The position numbers and the translations under genes are program-made. A stretch of 25,563 nt of DNA from Cyanobacteria bacterium OH_SFB_17 (GTDB lineage: Bacteria; Cyanobacteriota; Vampirovibrionia; Gastranaerophilales; Gastranaerophilaceae). The notes beneath the pieces were generated by a model, which worked only from the letters and a program-made list of their open reading frames with translations, made no database searches and was not told the origin of the DNA. Positions 15,382 to 22,770 of this stretch are shown in pieces. The stretch's first letter is position 1; each line of letters starts with the position of its first letter. The DNA lies in contig JAEWYI010000012.1 in assembly GCA_023395735.1 (NCBI GenBank), forward strand, positions 1-25,563, written 5' to 3'.

Positions 15382-15875
15382 TGACTGAAATAAATATTTT
15401 TACAGAAAATATTCACGAAGAAAAAGCTTTGGACGAAAAAGCTGCGATTGATGCAGCAAAGAAAATTACATCATTTTATCTTAAAGATGAAAAAATATTT
15501 TCGTCTTCGTGTTTGGCAAAATTCGATTTTGACTGCCTCTCATTTGATATTTTATTTTGTGACAGCAAAAAAACTCACGAAATAAATAAAGAATATAGAT
15601 TCAAGGACTATGAAGCCGATATAATAACATTTTCTATTTTTGCGGATAGCGAGGATAAATTTGTTTTTGACGGCGAAATAAATTTAGGCGAAATCATTAT
15701 CTCGCTTGATAAGGTTGAAAAAAATGCTCAAGAAAACGGTAAAACATTCACCCAAGAGCTCAATTTTTTAATAAGCCATGGAATTATGCATCTTCTCGGA
15801 TTTGACCATCAAACAGAAGAGGACTATAATTTTATTATACAAGCGCAGAATTCTGCACTTGGGGTGTTATTATGA
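15381..15875 (+). CDS. ybeY: Endoribonuclease YbeY
   Basis: YbeY is a zinc RNase for 16S rRNA 3' maturation and ribosome quality control. It is 164 residues. The zinc motif HGIMHLLGFDH gives H133, H137 and H143, and the conserved strand INKEYRFKDYEADIITFSI matches the family's T-D-V-L-S-F region, with A79-D80 in place of the usual T-D. The start overlaps the pgpH stop by one base and the stop overlaps dgkA by four, so the three are translationally coupled. Confidence 0.95.
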   Translation: MTEINIFTENIHEEKALDEKAAIDAAKKITSFYLKDEKIFSSSCLAKFDFDCLSFDILFCDSKKTHEINKEYRFKDYEADIITFSIFADSEDKFVFDGEINLGEIIISLDKVEKNAQENGKTFTQELNFLISHGIMHLLGFDHQTEEDYNFIIQAQNSALGVLL

Positions 15876-16273
15876 AGTTTGGGGTTAAGATGACGAAATA
15901 CAAGGCACCGGGCTTTTCCGGAACTTTTAGAAATTCATTTAAAGGAATCAGATTGGCGCTTAAAAGTGAGCGAAACATCAGAATTCACTTTATTATCGCG
16001 CTTGTTGTTACAACGAGTGCAATTGTACTAAGATTCACACCGATTGAGTTTTGTCTTTTATTAGTGGCGATTGCGATTGTAATTATTGCAGAAATGGTAA
16101 ATTCCGCTATTGAATTTACGCTGGATGCGGTTTTTCACAACCGTTATTCAAAACTTGTTGGGATGGCAAAGGATATCGCTGCAGGATCTGTTATGATAGC
16201 AACTTTCATAAGCATAGCAATGGGAATTTTGTTGTTCGGCAGCAAAATAATGTGCTTGGCTTATTTTTGTTAG
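15872..16273 (+). CDS. dgkA: Undecaprenol/diacylglycerol kinase
   Basis: A 133-residue small integral-membrane lipid kinase. There are three membrane helices (about 40-58, 60-80 and 105-125), the catalytic motif EMVNSAIEFTLD (about 68-79, family E-x2-N-[ST]-AIE) and KDIAAGSV near 100. In Gram-positive-type relatives the substrate is undecaprenol, feeding cell-wall carrier lipid; context cannot separate that from diacylglycerol. The start overlaps the ybeY stop in ATGA; a second ATG seven codons on (MTKYKAPGF) is possible. It converges on the malic enzyme gene with six bases between. Confidence 0.9.
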   Translation: MKFGVKMTKYKAPGFSGTFRNSFKGIRLALKSERNIRIHFIIALVVTTSAIVLRFTPIEFCLLLVAIAIVIIAEMVNSAIEFTLDAVFHNRYSKLVGMAKDIAAGSVMIATFISIAMGILLFGSKIMCLAYFC

Positions 16274-16279
16274 TCAAAA

Positions 16280-17791
16280 TTAATAGCTTAGTCTTTGAGC
16301 GATAACTTCTACAACTTTTGGAGAAAGCGCGTTTGGCAATATGTTTTCTGTCGTCAATTCGTCATCTTTAACAAGTGATGCAATAGCAATTGCACATTCT
16401 ATCTTGATATCTTCAGTGACTTTGTTAATTCCGTTGTCTAAGAGCCCTCTAAAAAGCCCGGGGAAAGCAAGTGAATTGTTTATTTGATTATTGTAATCGC
16501 TTCTTCCTGTGGCTATGATAAACGCCCCTGCATCTTTTGCTATATCAGGCATAATTTCTGGGGTTGGGTTTGCAAGAGCAAATATTATTGGGTTTTCAGC
16601 CATCTTTTTTACAAAGCTTGGTCTAAGAACGTTTGCGGCAGAAAGCCCTATAAAAACATCGGCCTGTTCTATTATATCTTCAAGCGAACCTTTAAGGTTT
16701 GATTTGTTTGTTATATTTGCAAGCGCTTCCAAGTTTTCGTTATTTTCCGGTCTTGTCTTGTATACAGCACCGTTTTTGTCTGAGTGGATGATATTGATAG
16801 CCCCTGCAGCCATAATAAGCTTTGAAACAGCTTGTGCGGCCGCTCCTGCACCAGATATTATTATCTTAATGTCAGCTATTGATTTTTTAGCCAATGTCAA
16901 CGAATTTAACAACGCCGCCAAGACAACTATTGCTGTACCGTGTTGATCATCATGGCAGACTGGAATATCGAGTGAATTTATTAATTTTTCTTCTATCTCA
17001 AAACACCTTGGCGCAGAAATGTCTTCAAGATTTATTCCTGAAAACGAATTTTTTAAACATTGTGCAATTTTTATTATTTCTTCTGTTTCTTGAGTTTTTA
17101 CGCAAAGCGCAATCGCATCAACGCCCCCAAGTGATTTGAATAAAACGGCCTTGCCTTCCATAACAGGAAGTCCGGCTTCTGCTCCGATGTTCCCAAAACC
17201 CAGCACAGCAGAGCCGTCGGAAAGAATTGCGACAGGTTTGTGTTTATAGGGTTCTGTTGAAAGTCTTGTTTCAATAACACCGCCCGCTTTTTCTCTCAAT
17301 GATAAAGCTTTTTCTTCAAAATTACCTTCAAGTTTGTCCATAGAAAACATAAAAATATTTTTAGAAAAAGGTTTAAAATAATCTTTGATATCAGGCCCAT
17401 TTTTTTTCAAAACCGGAATATTAATATTAAAGTTTATATCCGAAACTTGTTTTTCAATTAAAGTTAAATCTATTCCACAAAAATTTGGATAAATATTTTC
17501 AACAATCAATTTAATGATATCTTCAGTACAATCATTTCCAACCTCAATTTCAAAGGGATATGCATCGATATTAAGTGTGCTTTTGAGAAAAATAGCACGC
17601 TCTAGAGACTTTTGATACTCGAAAGATAGCACCGCAACAGAGTTTTCTCTGTTTGTATACATATAAGAAAGCCCGTCATTTTCTTTGATTTTCATGCACG
17701 CGTGCCCAACCCCCGGAGTGTAAATCAAAGACAAAATTTCTAGACTATCAGGCTCAATTTTTGGTACAAATTCTATTGATAAATTTTTCAT
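16280..17791 (-). CDS. Malic enzyme with a degenerate internal duplication
   Basis: Malic enzymes convert malate to pyruvate and CO2 with NAD(P)+. It is 503 residues. The C-terminal two-thirds are normal: LSDGSAVLGFGNIG (190-203), MEGKAVLFK (211-219), INLEDI (253-258, metal ligands), CHDDQHGTAIV (279-289), nucleotide-binding GAGAAA (314-319) and ANPTPEI (407-413). The N-terminus is odd. YTPGVG with the catalytic Tyr (24) is followed by the expected YTNRENSVAVLS, but then about 135 extra residues intervene before SDGSAVLG. Residues about 65-132 look like a decayed copy of 213-285, having lost the LEDI and HDDQHG metal ligands. There is no cyanobacterial ACT domain. NAD or NADP use is not decided. 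Last of the rplS-ylqF-rnhB line, 44 bases after rnhB. Confidence 0.88.
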   Translation of the reverse strand: MKNLSIEFVPKIEPDSLEILSLIYTPGVGHACMKIKENDGLSYMYTNRENSVAVLSFEYQKSLERAIFLKSTLNIDAYPFEIEVGNDCTEDIIKLIVENIYPNFCGIDLTLIEKQVSDINFNINIPVLKKNGPDIKDYFKPFSKNIFMFSMDKLEGNFEEKALSLREKAGGVIETRLSTEPYKHKPVAILSDGSAVLGFGNIGAEAGLPVMEGKAVLFKSLGGVDAIALCVKTQETEEIIKIAQCLKNSFSGINLEDISAPRCFEIEEKLINSLDIPVCHDDQHGTAIVVLAALLNSLTLAKKSIADIKIIISGAGAAAQAVSKLIMAAGAINIIHSDKNGAVYKTRPENNENLEALANITNKSNLKGSLEDIIEQADVFIGLSAANVLRPSFVKKMAENPIIFALANPTPEIMPDIAKDAGAFIIATGRSDYNNQINNSLAFPGLFRGLLDNGINKVTEDIKIECAIAIASLVKDDELTTENILPNALSPKVVEVIAQRLSY

Positions 17792-17835
17792 ATCTTAATT
17801 TTATCAGGAATAAAATATATTAACAATGAATTTTT

Positions 17836-18594
17836 TTAAAATAAGTTTAACTGTTTTTCAAAATGCTTCTTTAAAAAACTTTTTCTATGAATCGGGGTAA
17901 GTCCGTATTGGTCAATTGCATCGAGATGAGTTTTGGTAAGATATCCTGCATTTTTTGCCCAACCGTATTGCGGAAATTTTTTGTCTAATTCTTGCATATA
18001 TCGATCACGGGTAACTTTAGCCAAAATACTCGCTGCCGCTATGCTTGCAGATTTGCTGTCGCCTTTAATAATGTACTTTTGAAAGATTTGATTTGAATTT
18101 TTCACGTCTTTTTGAGTATGCAAAGATTCAATACTGGGCGCAAAATCTTTGATTAATTTGTTTCCGTCAACAAGCACGAATACTGTTTTTGCATTTAATT
18201 CTTTTCCTTGAAAGTTTAAATCAGAAATAACATTATTGCAGGCAAGCTTCATCGCCTTTAAAGATGCGTTTAGTATGTTAATCTTTTCTATCTCTGCGAC
18301 TTCAATACAAACAGTTGAGTTGATAGAGTTTTGGACAATAATCTCATAAAGTTCTTCACGCTTTGCTTTTGATAATTTTTTAGAATCATTTAGCCCAGAG
18401 AGCTTTCCTATCAAATCAAAAGTAGGATTAGGGAAATAAACCGCACTTGCAAAAACTCCACCTGCTCCAGGGCCTCTTCCCGCCTCATCTGTACCTATTA
18501 AAAAATTAACTCCTGCTTGAAAGTCAGAATTTGAATCCAAATAATTTTCTACAAAATTTTTATCAAAATTAAATAACTCATTTTTTATTTCCAA
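17836..18594 (-). CDS. rnhB: Ribonuclease HII
   Basis: RNase HII nicks at ribonucleotides in DNA and removes RNA of RNA-DNA hybrids. It is 252 residues. GTDEAGRGPGAG holds the first catalytic Asp-Glu (36-37), VLVDGN the third acidic residue, and KGDSKSASIAAASILAKVTRDRYM the family's C-terminal signature with the last Asp. The start is TTG (18594): AGGAG (18607-18603) lies eight bases before it and no ATG in frame fits. The N-terminal 30 residues before the first strand are longer than usual. It lies downstream of ylqF by 30 bases, the conserved order. Confidence 0.95.
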   Translation of the reverse strand: MEIKNELFNFDKNFVENYLDSNSDFQAGVNFLIGTDEAGRGPGAGGVFASAVYFPNPTFDLIGKLSGLNDSKKLSKAKREELYEIIVQNSINSTVCIEVAEIEKINILNASLKAMKLACNNVISDLNFQGKELNAKTVFVLVDGNKLIKDFAPSIESLHTQKDVKNSNQIFQKYIIKGDSKSASIAAASILAKVTRDRYMQELDKKFPQYGWAKNAGYLTKTHLDAIDQYGLTPIHRKSFLKKHFEKQLNLF

Positions 18595-18624
18595 AATGAT
18601 AGCTCCTGTTCATAAATTCAGAGT

Positions 18625-19488
18625 TTAATCTAAAATGAATTTGCCCATACGGCCTTCTCTAAAATCAAGCAAAATAAATTTTGCAGTTCTCTCGATATCA
18701 GGCTGAGCACCTTTGACAATCCAATTTCTAGTCCTTGCAATATTTTCTACAGATAATTCAATTTCATCAGAAAGTCCGTAATGCTCACGCACTTTTGTTT
18801 CGTACTTTTCTTCAAGAATTTTTAACAGTTCAATCGCTGCTTGTTCTGTTTCATAGGCGTTTTCAGATACCGAATTTACAAACGTCAATTTCTGCGCTCT
18901 TAGTTGGTCATCTTGTTTCATCGGAATAATCCCCGGTGTATCGAGCAAATCAAGTTTAGGATTGACTTTTACCCACTGTTGTTGGCGCGTAACTCCTGCT
19001 TTTGCTCCCACTTTTGTTTTTGATGTTTTAGTTAATTTATTTATTATGCTTGATTTACCTACGTTTGGCATACCCACAACCATAGCACGTGCGGGCCTGC
19101 GAAGCAGGCCCTTCTTCATAAGCGCCTGAATTTTCGGTTCACTCAATTCAACCGCTTTTGCAACAATTTTATTTAAATCTTTGGAATTTTTTGCATCTGT
19201 TGTTAAAACAGGACATGAAAACTTTTCTTCCAAAAGACTAATCCAATTTTTTAATTCAGTTTCAAGGACTAAATCTGCTTTGTTAAGCAAAATCAGGCGT
19301 GGTTTTTCGCCCAATAACGATTCAATATTTCCGTAACAACTGCTGGCAGGGATTCTTGCATCAAGTACTTCTATCACCATATCAACAAGATTAATTTTTT
19401 CTTTTAAGGCGCGCTCGGCTTTTGCGATGTGGCCTGGATACCAGTGAATGTGATTTTGAAAAACCTTATTATCTTTATTTTCTTCCAT
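18625..19488 (-). CDS. ylqF: Ribosome-assembly GTPase YlqF/RbgA
   Basis: RbgA is a circularly permuted GTPase needed late in 50S subunit assembly. It is 287 residues. The permuted motif order is visible: WYPGHIAKAERAL at the N-terminus, G4 LNKADL, then G1 GMPNVGKSS, and G3 DTPGI. The C-terminal helical domain is rRNA-binding. I chose ATG 19488, six bases after GGAG, over an ATG 36 bases farther out. A GC-rich hairpin (19093-19111) lies in the linker coding region. It lies downstream of rplS behind a hairpin, in the usual rplS-ylqF-rnhB order. Confidence 0.95.
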   Translation of the reverse strand: MEENKDNKVFQNHIHWYPGHIAKAERALKEKINLVDMVIEVLDARIPASSCYGNIESLLGEKPRLILLNKADLVLETELKNWISLLEEKFSCPVLTTDAKNSKDLNKIVAKAVELSEPKIQALMKKGLLRRPARAMVVGMPNVGKSSIINKLTKTSKTKVGAKAGVTRQQQWVKVNPKLDLLDTPGIIPMKQDDQLRAQKLTFVNSVSENAYETEQAAIELLKILEEKYETKVREHYGLSDEIELSVENIARTRNWIVKGAQPDIERTAKFILLDFREGRMGKFILD

Positions 19489-19521
19489 TATCGTCTCCAC
19501 TGTTTTGTTTGTAACATTAAA

Positions 19522-19567
19522 CAAATGTACCTAATGTTTTTTCGATGAAAAAAATCAGGTACATTTG
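19522..19567 (-). terminator. Hairpin between rplS and ylqF
   Basis: CAAATGTACCT (19522-19532) pairs with AGGTACATTTG (19557-19567), with an inner TTTTTTC/GAAAAAA pair. The following T-run on the minus strand is short, so it may be a partial terminator or processing hairpin that lowers ylqF expression relative to rplS. Confidence 0.6.
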
Positions 19568-19585
19568 AAAAAAAATCTAAAGAAA

Positions 19586-19942
19586 TTAACCTCTTTTTTC
19601 GATTTTTTCTTTAATTCTTGTAGCTTTACCAGAAAGAGCTCTTAGGTAGTAAAGTTTAGAACGTCTTACATCACCACGTTTTACGATGTTGATTTTTTCA
19701 ACTCTTGGAGAGTAGATAGCAAAAACTCTTTCTACACCAACACCTTGGAAAATTTTTCTAACAGTAATAGTTTTGTTAGAACCGCTTCCGTGTTTTTTGA
19801 TGATAGTTCCTTCAAAAGCCTGAGTTCTTTCTTTGTTTCCTTCGATAATTCTAACGAAAACTTTAACAGTGTCTCCAGGATTTAGTTCAGGAAGCTCTTT
19901 ATTCAAATATTCTTTTTCGATGTTTTCAATTATAGGGTTCAT
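19586..19942 (-). CDS. rplS: 50S ribosomal protein L19
   Basis: L19 sits at the 30S-50S interface. The 118 residues are the usual length. The conserved core is present: PGDTVKVFVRIIEGNKERTQAFEG, IIKKHGSGSNKTITVRKI, GVGVERVFAIYSPRVEKI and RRSKLYYLRALSGKATRIKEK. AAAGGA stands seven bases before ATG 19942. Its own strong promoter lies close upstream. Confidence 0.98.
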   Translation of the reverse strand: MNPIIENIEKEYLNKELPELNPGDTVKVFVRIIEGNKERTQAFEGTIIKKHGSGSNKTITVRKIFQGVGVERVFAIYSPRVEKINIVKRGDVRRSKLYYLRALSGKATRIKEKIEKRG

Positions 19943-19981
19943 TTTTTCATTCCTTTCCCATTTAAATTTCAGCGTATATCT

Positions 19982-20010
19982 ATTCTATTTGAAAAAAAAT
20001 AGAAAATCAA
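19982..20010 (-). promoter_or_regulatory. rplS promoter
   Basis: Minus strand TTGATT (20010-20005), 17 bp, TAGAAT (19987-19982), start near 19975 with a leader of about 33 nt. Confidence 0.7.
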
Positions 20011-20048
20011 GCACGAATTAAGAATTGTGACAAGCATGCACGCAAAGG

Positions 20049-20438
20049 TTAGTAGTATTCTTCCTCTGTTTCGTTTGAGTCTGTATCAAAATCGTCTAAA
20101 AATTCTTCATCCAAATCTTCTTTTGCGAGGATTTCGTCTTTTGTCTCTTCTTCATCAGAAATTTCTTTTAAAATTTCCATGCGTTTTTTTTCATTGAGAA
20201 CATTTGCGACGTTCATCATTGCCAAGGAATTTAGTGTGGCTCTTAATTGGGCGCTACGATCTACGTATGGAGCAGAGTTTAGTTGCTGTTCTTCTTCACC
20301 TTGTTCCATCGCGAAGTATTCGGTCCCTTGCCCCATTTTATCATCTTGAGTTTTAGCGGCAGTGCCAGAAATGTCGCCGCTTTTGAAATTAAAAGCGCCG
20401 CCGATTCCGAAAAATCCTGCTGAACGATTATCTACCAC
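20049..20438 (-). CDS. Uncharacterised acidic 129-residue protein
   Basis: I do not recognise it. The N-terminus (residues 1-25) is Gly/Phe-rich (GFFGIGGAFNF). The middle (about 60-95) is probably helical and hydrophobic (RATLNSLAMMNVANVL). The C-terminal 40 residues are strongly acidic with runs of Glu and Asp and end EEEYY. No cysteine, signal peptide or membrane helix. The start is GTG (20438) with AAAGGAAAGAG upstream. A single gene, with rplS following on the same strand behind its own promoter. The acidic tail suggests binding to a basic partner or nucleic-acid mimicry; this is inference. Confidence 0.68.
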   Translation of the reverse strand: MVDNRSAGFFGIGGAFNFKSGDISGTAAKTQDDKMGQGTEYFAMEQGEEEQQLNSAPYVDRSAQLRATLNSLAMMNVANVLNEKKRMEILKEISDEEETKDEILAKEDLDEEFLDDFDTDSNETEEEYY

Positions 20439-20487
20439 TTGCTCTTTCCTTTTTTTTAAATTAATATCCCTTGTTTGTCGCCAATAT

Positions 20488-20516
20488 ATTATAGTTTACA
20501 TGAGCGCATGTGTATA
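20488..20516 (-). promoter_or_regulatory. Promoter of the acidic protein gene
   Basis: Minus strand TATACA (20516-20511), 17 bp, TATAAT (20493-20488), about 44 bases upstream of the GTG start. Confidence 0.5.
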
Positions 20517-20584
20517 TAAATCGTCTAAAAGACTTATTTTGCTACTTCGTGCGGAATAACTTTAAAAATCGTTACAATGCAAAA

Positions 20585-20609
20585 AGAATTTTATAATTTA
20601 TTCTAAAAA
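20585..20609 (-). terminator. Weak terminator after the arsenic operon
   Basis: AGAAT (20604-20600) and ATTCT (20589-20585) on the minus strand pair around an AT-rich loop and are followed by TTTTT. Short and AT-only, so uncertain. Confidence 0.3.
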
Positions 20610-20616
20610 AACACTA

Positions 20617-21318
20617 TTATTTATTTAAAATATCTGTTCTTATTCCAATCTCAATATTTTGTTTGAATTTGTAATTATCCAATTTTTTTATTTCTATAAT
20701 TTCATCCGTATTAGAGTTTAAAATTTTCTCAGATAATTTATTGGCTAGAGTTTCCAATTGTTTTATATCAGAATCTGAAACTTTTTTGCCTTTTTTAGAT
20801 TCAGACTTAATTTTTGTCTCCAATTTTGCTAAATCTTCTGGGAATACCCCTTCTTTTAATTTTACCTGATAAGTCTCACCTGTAGAAATTCGTTGAACAA
20901 TAAAACCGTTTCCTACACTTTTATCAACACTTAAAGTTCCAAAATTTATTCTTGCACCTGTAAGCATACTTGAGGCATCAACCCAGCAAGGTCCGTTTTT
21001 AGATACTATTCTCAAATCAGTTCTGTCAACAATTCCGTTAGGAAATAACTTCTTAAAAACCGTATTTAATTCAATAAAAGAAATGACCAATCCATCACAC
21101 AAATGCCCATGAATTTTAGCTAAATCTTGAAGTCCAATTAGTTTTGTATAAGTAGAATATCTACCAAGAGAACTGTTTGTATCTAAAACTTTTATTGGTC
21201 CGTTATTCTTTGAAAACTTTGCCCACAGCGGAAAATATGGCTCCGTACGTAAAAAGTATACACCTGTCAATGCAAAAACTACCATTAACCATATAACAAT
21301 TTGTCTTGAACAATTCAT
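20617..21318 (-). CDS. Membrane-anchored FmdE-domain protein
   Basis: A 233-residue protein with an N-terminal membrane anchor (about 8-23) and then an FmdE-like domain. KIHGHLCDG (69-76) gives H70, H72 and C74, and GPCWVDASSMLTGARINFGTL (109-129) contains C111, D114 and the family's T-G pair. FmdE domains (PF02663) were named for a formylmethanofuran dehydrogenase subunit, but they are widespread in non-methanogens and bind metal, often zinc. The C-terminal third (155-205) is a charged helical region. It follows the ArsG-like permease by 50 bases with GGGAG before the ATG, so it looks like the last gene of the acr3 operon. An extracytoplasmic metal- or arsenic-related role is inference. Confidence 0.75.
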   Translation of the reverse strand: MNCSRQIVIWLMVVFALTGVYFLRTEPYFPLWAKFSKNNGPIKVLDTNSSLGRYSTYTKLIGLQDLAKIHGHLCDGLVISFIELNTVFKKLFPNGIVDRTDLRIVSKNGPCWVDASSMLTGARINFGTLSVDKSVGNGFIVQRISTGETYQVKLKEGVFPEDLAKLETKIKSESKKGKKVSDSDIKQLETLANKLSEKILNSNTDEIIEIKKLDNYKFKQNIEIGIRTDILNK

Positions 21319-21368
21319 AATATCTCCCTTCTTATAGACAAAAAATCTATTTGTAATTATTAAAACAT

Positions 21369-22046
21369 TTATCCCCAGATGTAGTGAGTTACTATAAAAT
21401 AAATTCCGGAAATAATAAAAATAATACCGGTTATTCTTCTAAACCAAATCTCAAATTTGACCACATTATTGTAAATTTCACTAAGCTTGTGCATAGAAAA
21501 AGCAATGATAATTGCAAAAATAACCACTGGCATGCCTGTTCCCAGCCCATACATACCTGGAATCATTAGTCTTGAATTGTATTCAACAGCTAATGATGTT
21601 AAACTTCCAAAAAATAATGCAGCAGAAACCGGACAAAAAGAAAGAGCAAAAACAACACCAAGCATAAATGCTCCCAAGAAATTTGATGTCTCTGCAAATT
21701 TCTGAAATTTGTCATGATTGACACCAAAAGTAAAATTCAATCTTATTACATTTAACAAAATCAAACCAACAATTATCAATATTGGCCCGATGAATTTATT
21801 TATTGAATGTTGAAGAAAATTTGCTATATTTGGTATAGCTAGAAGACCTCCTACTACAATAAATCCCAAAGCCACATAAGTTATTACTCGCCCGATCACA
21901 TACAAAAGACCTGCTAAAACAGTTTTATAAGGACATTCAATGTTCTTTGAAATAAATGATATTGCAGCAATATTTGTTGCCAAAGGACAAGGGCTAATTG
22001 CAGTCAATACTCCTAACCAAAGTGCTGAAAATATAGCAACCAGCAT
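21369..22046 (-). CDS. arsG: ArsG/CcdA-like membrane transporter
   Basis: A 225-residue protein with six membrane helices of the CcdA/DsbD transmembrane superfamily. SPCPLATNIAA (18-28) and a second cysteine segment FCPVSAALFFGSL carry the paired Cys-Pro that pass electrons across the membrane in CcdA. Context (next to ArsF- and ArsE-like genes and acr3) fits the ArsG subgroup, described as an efflux permease for trivalent aromatic arsenicals. That assignment is from memory of the arsEFG system and rests partly on context. A thiol-reductant export role is the alternative. Start overlaps the arsF stop (TAATG), with AAGGAG before it. Confidence 0.78.
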   Translation of the reverse strand: MLVAIFSALWLGVLTAISPCPLATNIAAISFISKNIECPYKTVLAGLLYVIGRVITYVALGFIVVGGLLAIPNIANFLQHSINKFIGPILIIVGLILLNVIRLNFTFGVNHDKFQKFAETSNFLGAFMLGVVFALSFCPVSAALFFGSLTSLAVEYNSRLMIPGMYGLGTGMPVVIFAIIIAFSMHKLSEIYNNVVKFEIWFRRITGIIFIISGIYFIVTHYIWG

Positions 22047-22540
22047 TATTTTGCTCCTTTAAAATTTTTTATTTCACTAGTAACATATTTTTTGAACTCT
22101 TGTTCGTTTCCTACTTTTAACCAAATTTTATCAAGATTTTTCCATTTTTCTTTTCCGTTGTTTGTTTTTGAAATAATTACTGATTTTGTAAATAAATTAT
22201 ATTTTTTCACGCTAGGAGCGTTTTCAGGGTTTTCCATATCGATACTTTTGTAGATAATACTTTTATCATTGATTGATACAACAGCACCTTGAGTATATTT
22301 CTCAATTTTCATACAGGTTGCACAACGAGGTTTGCCATAAAAATAATAAACATTAATCTTATCTGCTGCAAAAACAGCATTTGAAAAACCGATAAAAATT
22401 GTCAGAATTAATAAAAAGATTTTGCTCGTTTGAACTATGCTTACACTAAACGGCAACGCTTTCAACAAAATCGAAAAGTGTGATTTTAGATTATTGTTGC
22501 TCACTTTAACTATGCTCGTACCTCTGCTTGCTTGTCTCAT
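22046..22540 (-). CDS. arsF: ArsF-like exported protein with CxxC
   Basis: A 164-residue protein. After an unusual 38-residue N-terminal stretch comes a signal or anchor helix (about 40-57, ending AVFAA), then a thioredoxin-like domain with VYYFYGKPRCATCMKIEKYT. The C-A-T-C-M motif in this frame is typical of the family named ArsF, annotated as a subunit for reducing nitro-aromatic arsenicals. AAAGGAG lies five bases before ATG 22540, supporting the long form. The extension contains a 75-bp direct-repeat pair, so it may be an in-frame insertion. Overlaps: four bases with the thioredoxin gene upstream and one with arsG downstream. Confidence 0.75.
   Translation of the reverse strand: MRQASRGTSIVKVSNNNLKSHFSILLKALPFSVSIVQTSKIFLLILTIFIGFSNAVFAADKINVYYFYGKPRCATCMKIEKYTQGAVVSINDKSIIYKSIDMENPENAPSVKKYNLFTKSVIISKTNNGKEKWKNLDKIWLKVGNEQEFKKYVTSEIKNFKGAK
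22422..22517 (-). repeat. Direct repeat pair inside the arsF 5' region
   Basis: Two 21-bp copies, 22422-22442 and 22497-22517, agree at about 17 positions and are 75 bp (25 codons) apart, so the frame is kept. On the minus strand they contain AGCATAGTT followed later by GAGCAA. They encode the similar peptides TSIVKVS and VSIVQTS. Confidence 0.55.
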
Positions 22541-22767
22541 AATAACTCCTTTATTTCTTTATCTGAAGGAATTTTGCCAGAAAGTTTTACAACCCCATCA
22601 ACAGCCAAAGCCGGCGTTGTCATAACTCCAAATGAAACAATTTTTGCAATATCGGTCACTTTTTCAAATTCGTACTCGATACCCTGTGAATCAGCTACAG
22701 CTTTAACTTTATCCGCTAATTCATTACACTTTTTGCAACCTGTTCCTAAGATTTGAATTTTTTTCAT
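22537..22767 (-). CDS. Small thioredoxin-like protein (ArsE-like)
   Basis: A 76-residue minimal thioredoxin fold with GTGCKKC (C11, C14) at the end of the first strand and the cis-Pro motif TTPAL near residue 52. It is the TM0996-type small redox protein often linked to arsenic operons and to CcdA-like proteins. Likely role: delivering electrons to ArsF or the ArsG-like membrane protein, or reducing arsenate. It sits three bases after acr3, with AAAGGAG before its ATG, and its TGA overlaps the arsF ATG (ATGA). Confidence 0.8.
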   Translation of the reverse strand: MKKIQILGTGCKKCNELADKVKAVADSQGIEYEFEKVTDIAKIVSFGVMTTPALAVDGVVKLSGKIPSDKEIKELL

Positions 22768-22770
22768 TTT

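Noticed and set aside
16509..16946. 145-codon frame opposite the malic enzyme
   Set aside because: Antisense shadow of a conserved coding region; no ribosome site or recognisable domain.
19093..19111. GC-rich hairpin GGGCCTGC-GAA-GCAGGCCC as a mobile repeat
   Set aside because: It lies inside ylqF, encodes residues expected at that point of the family (LLRRPARAM) and has no second copy in the window.
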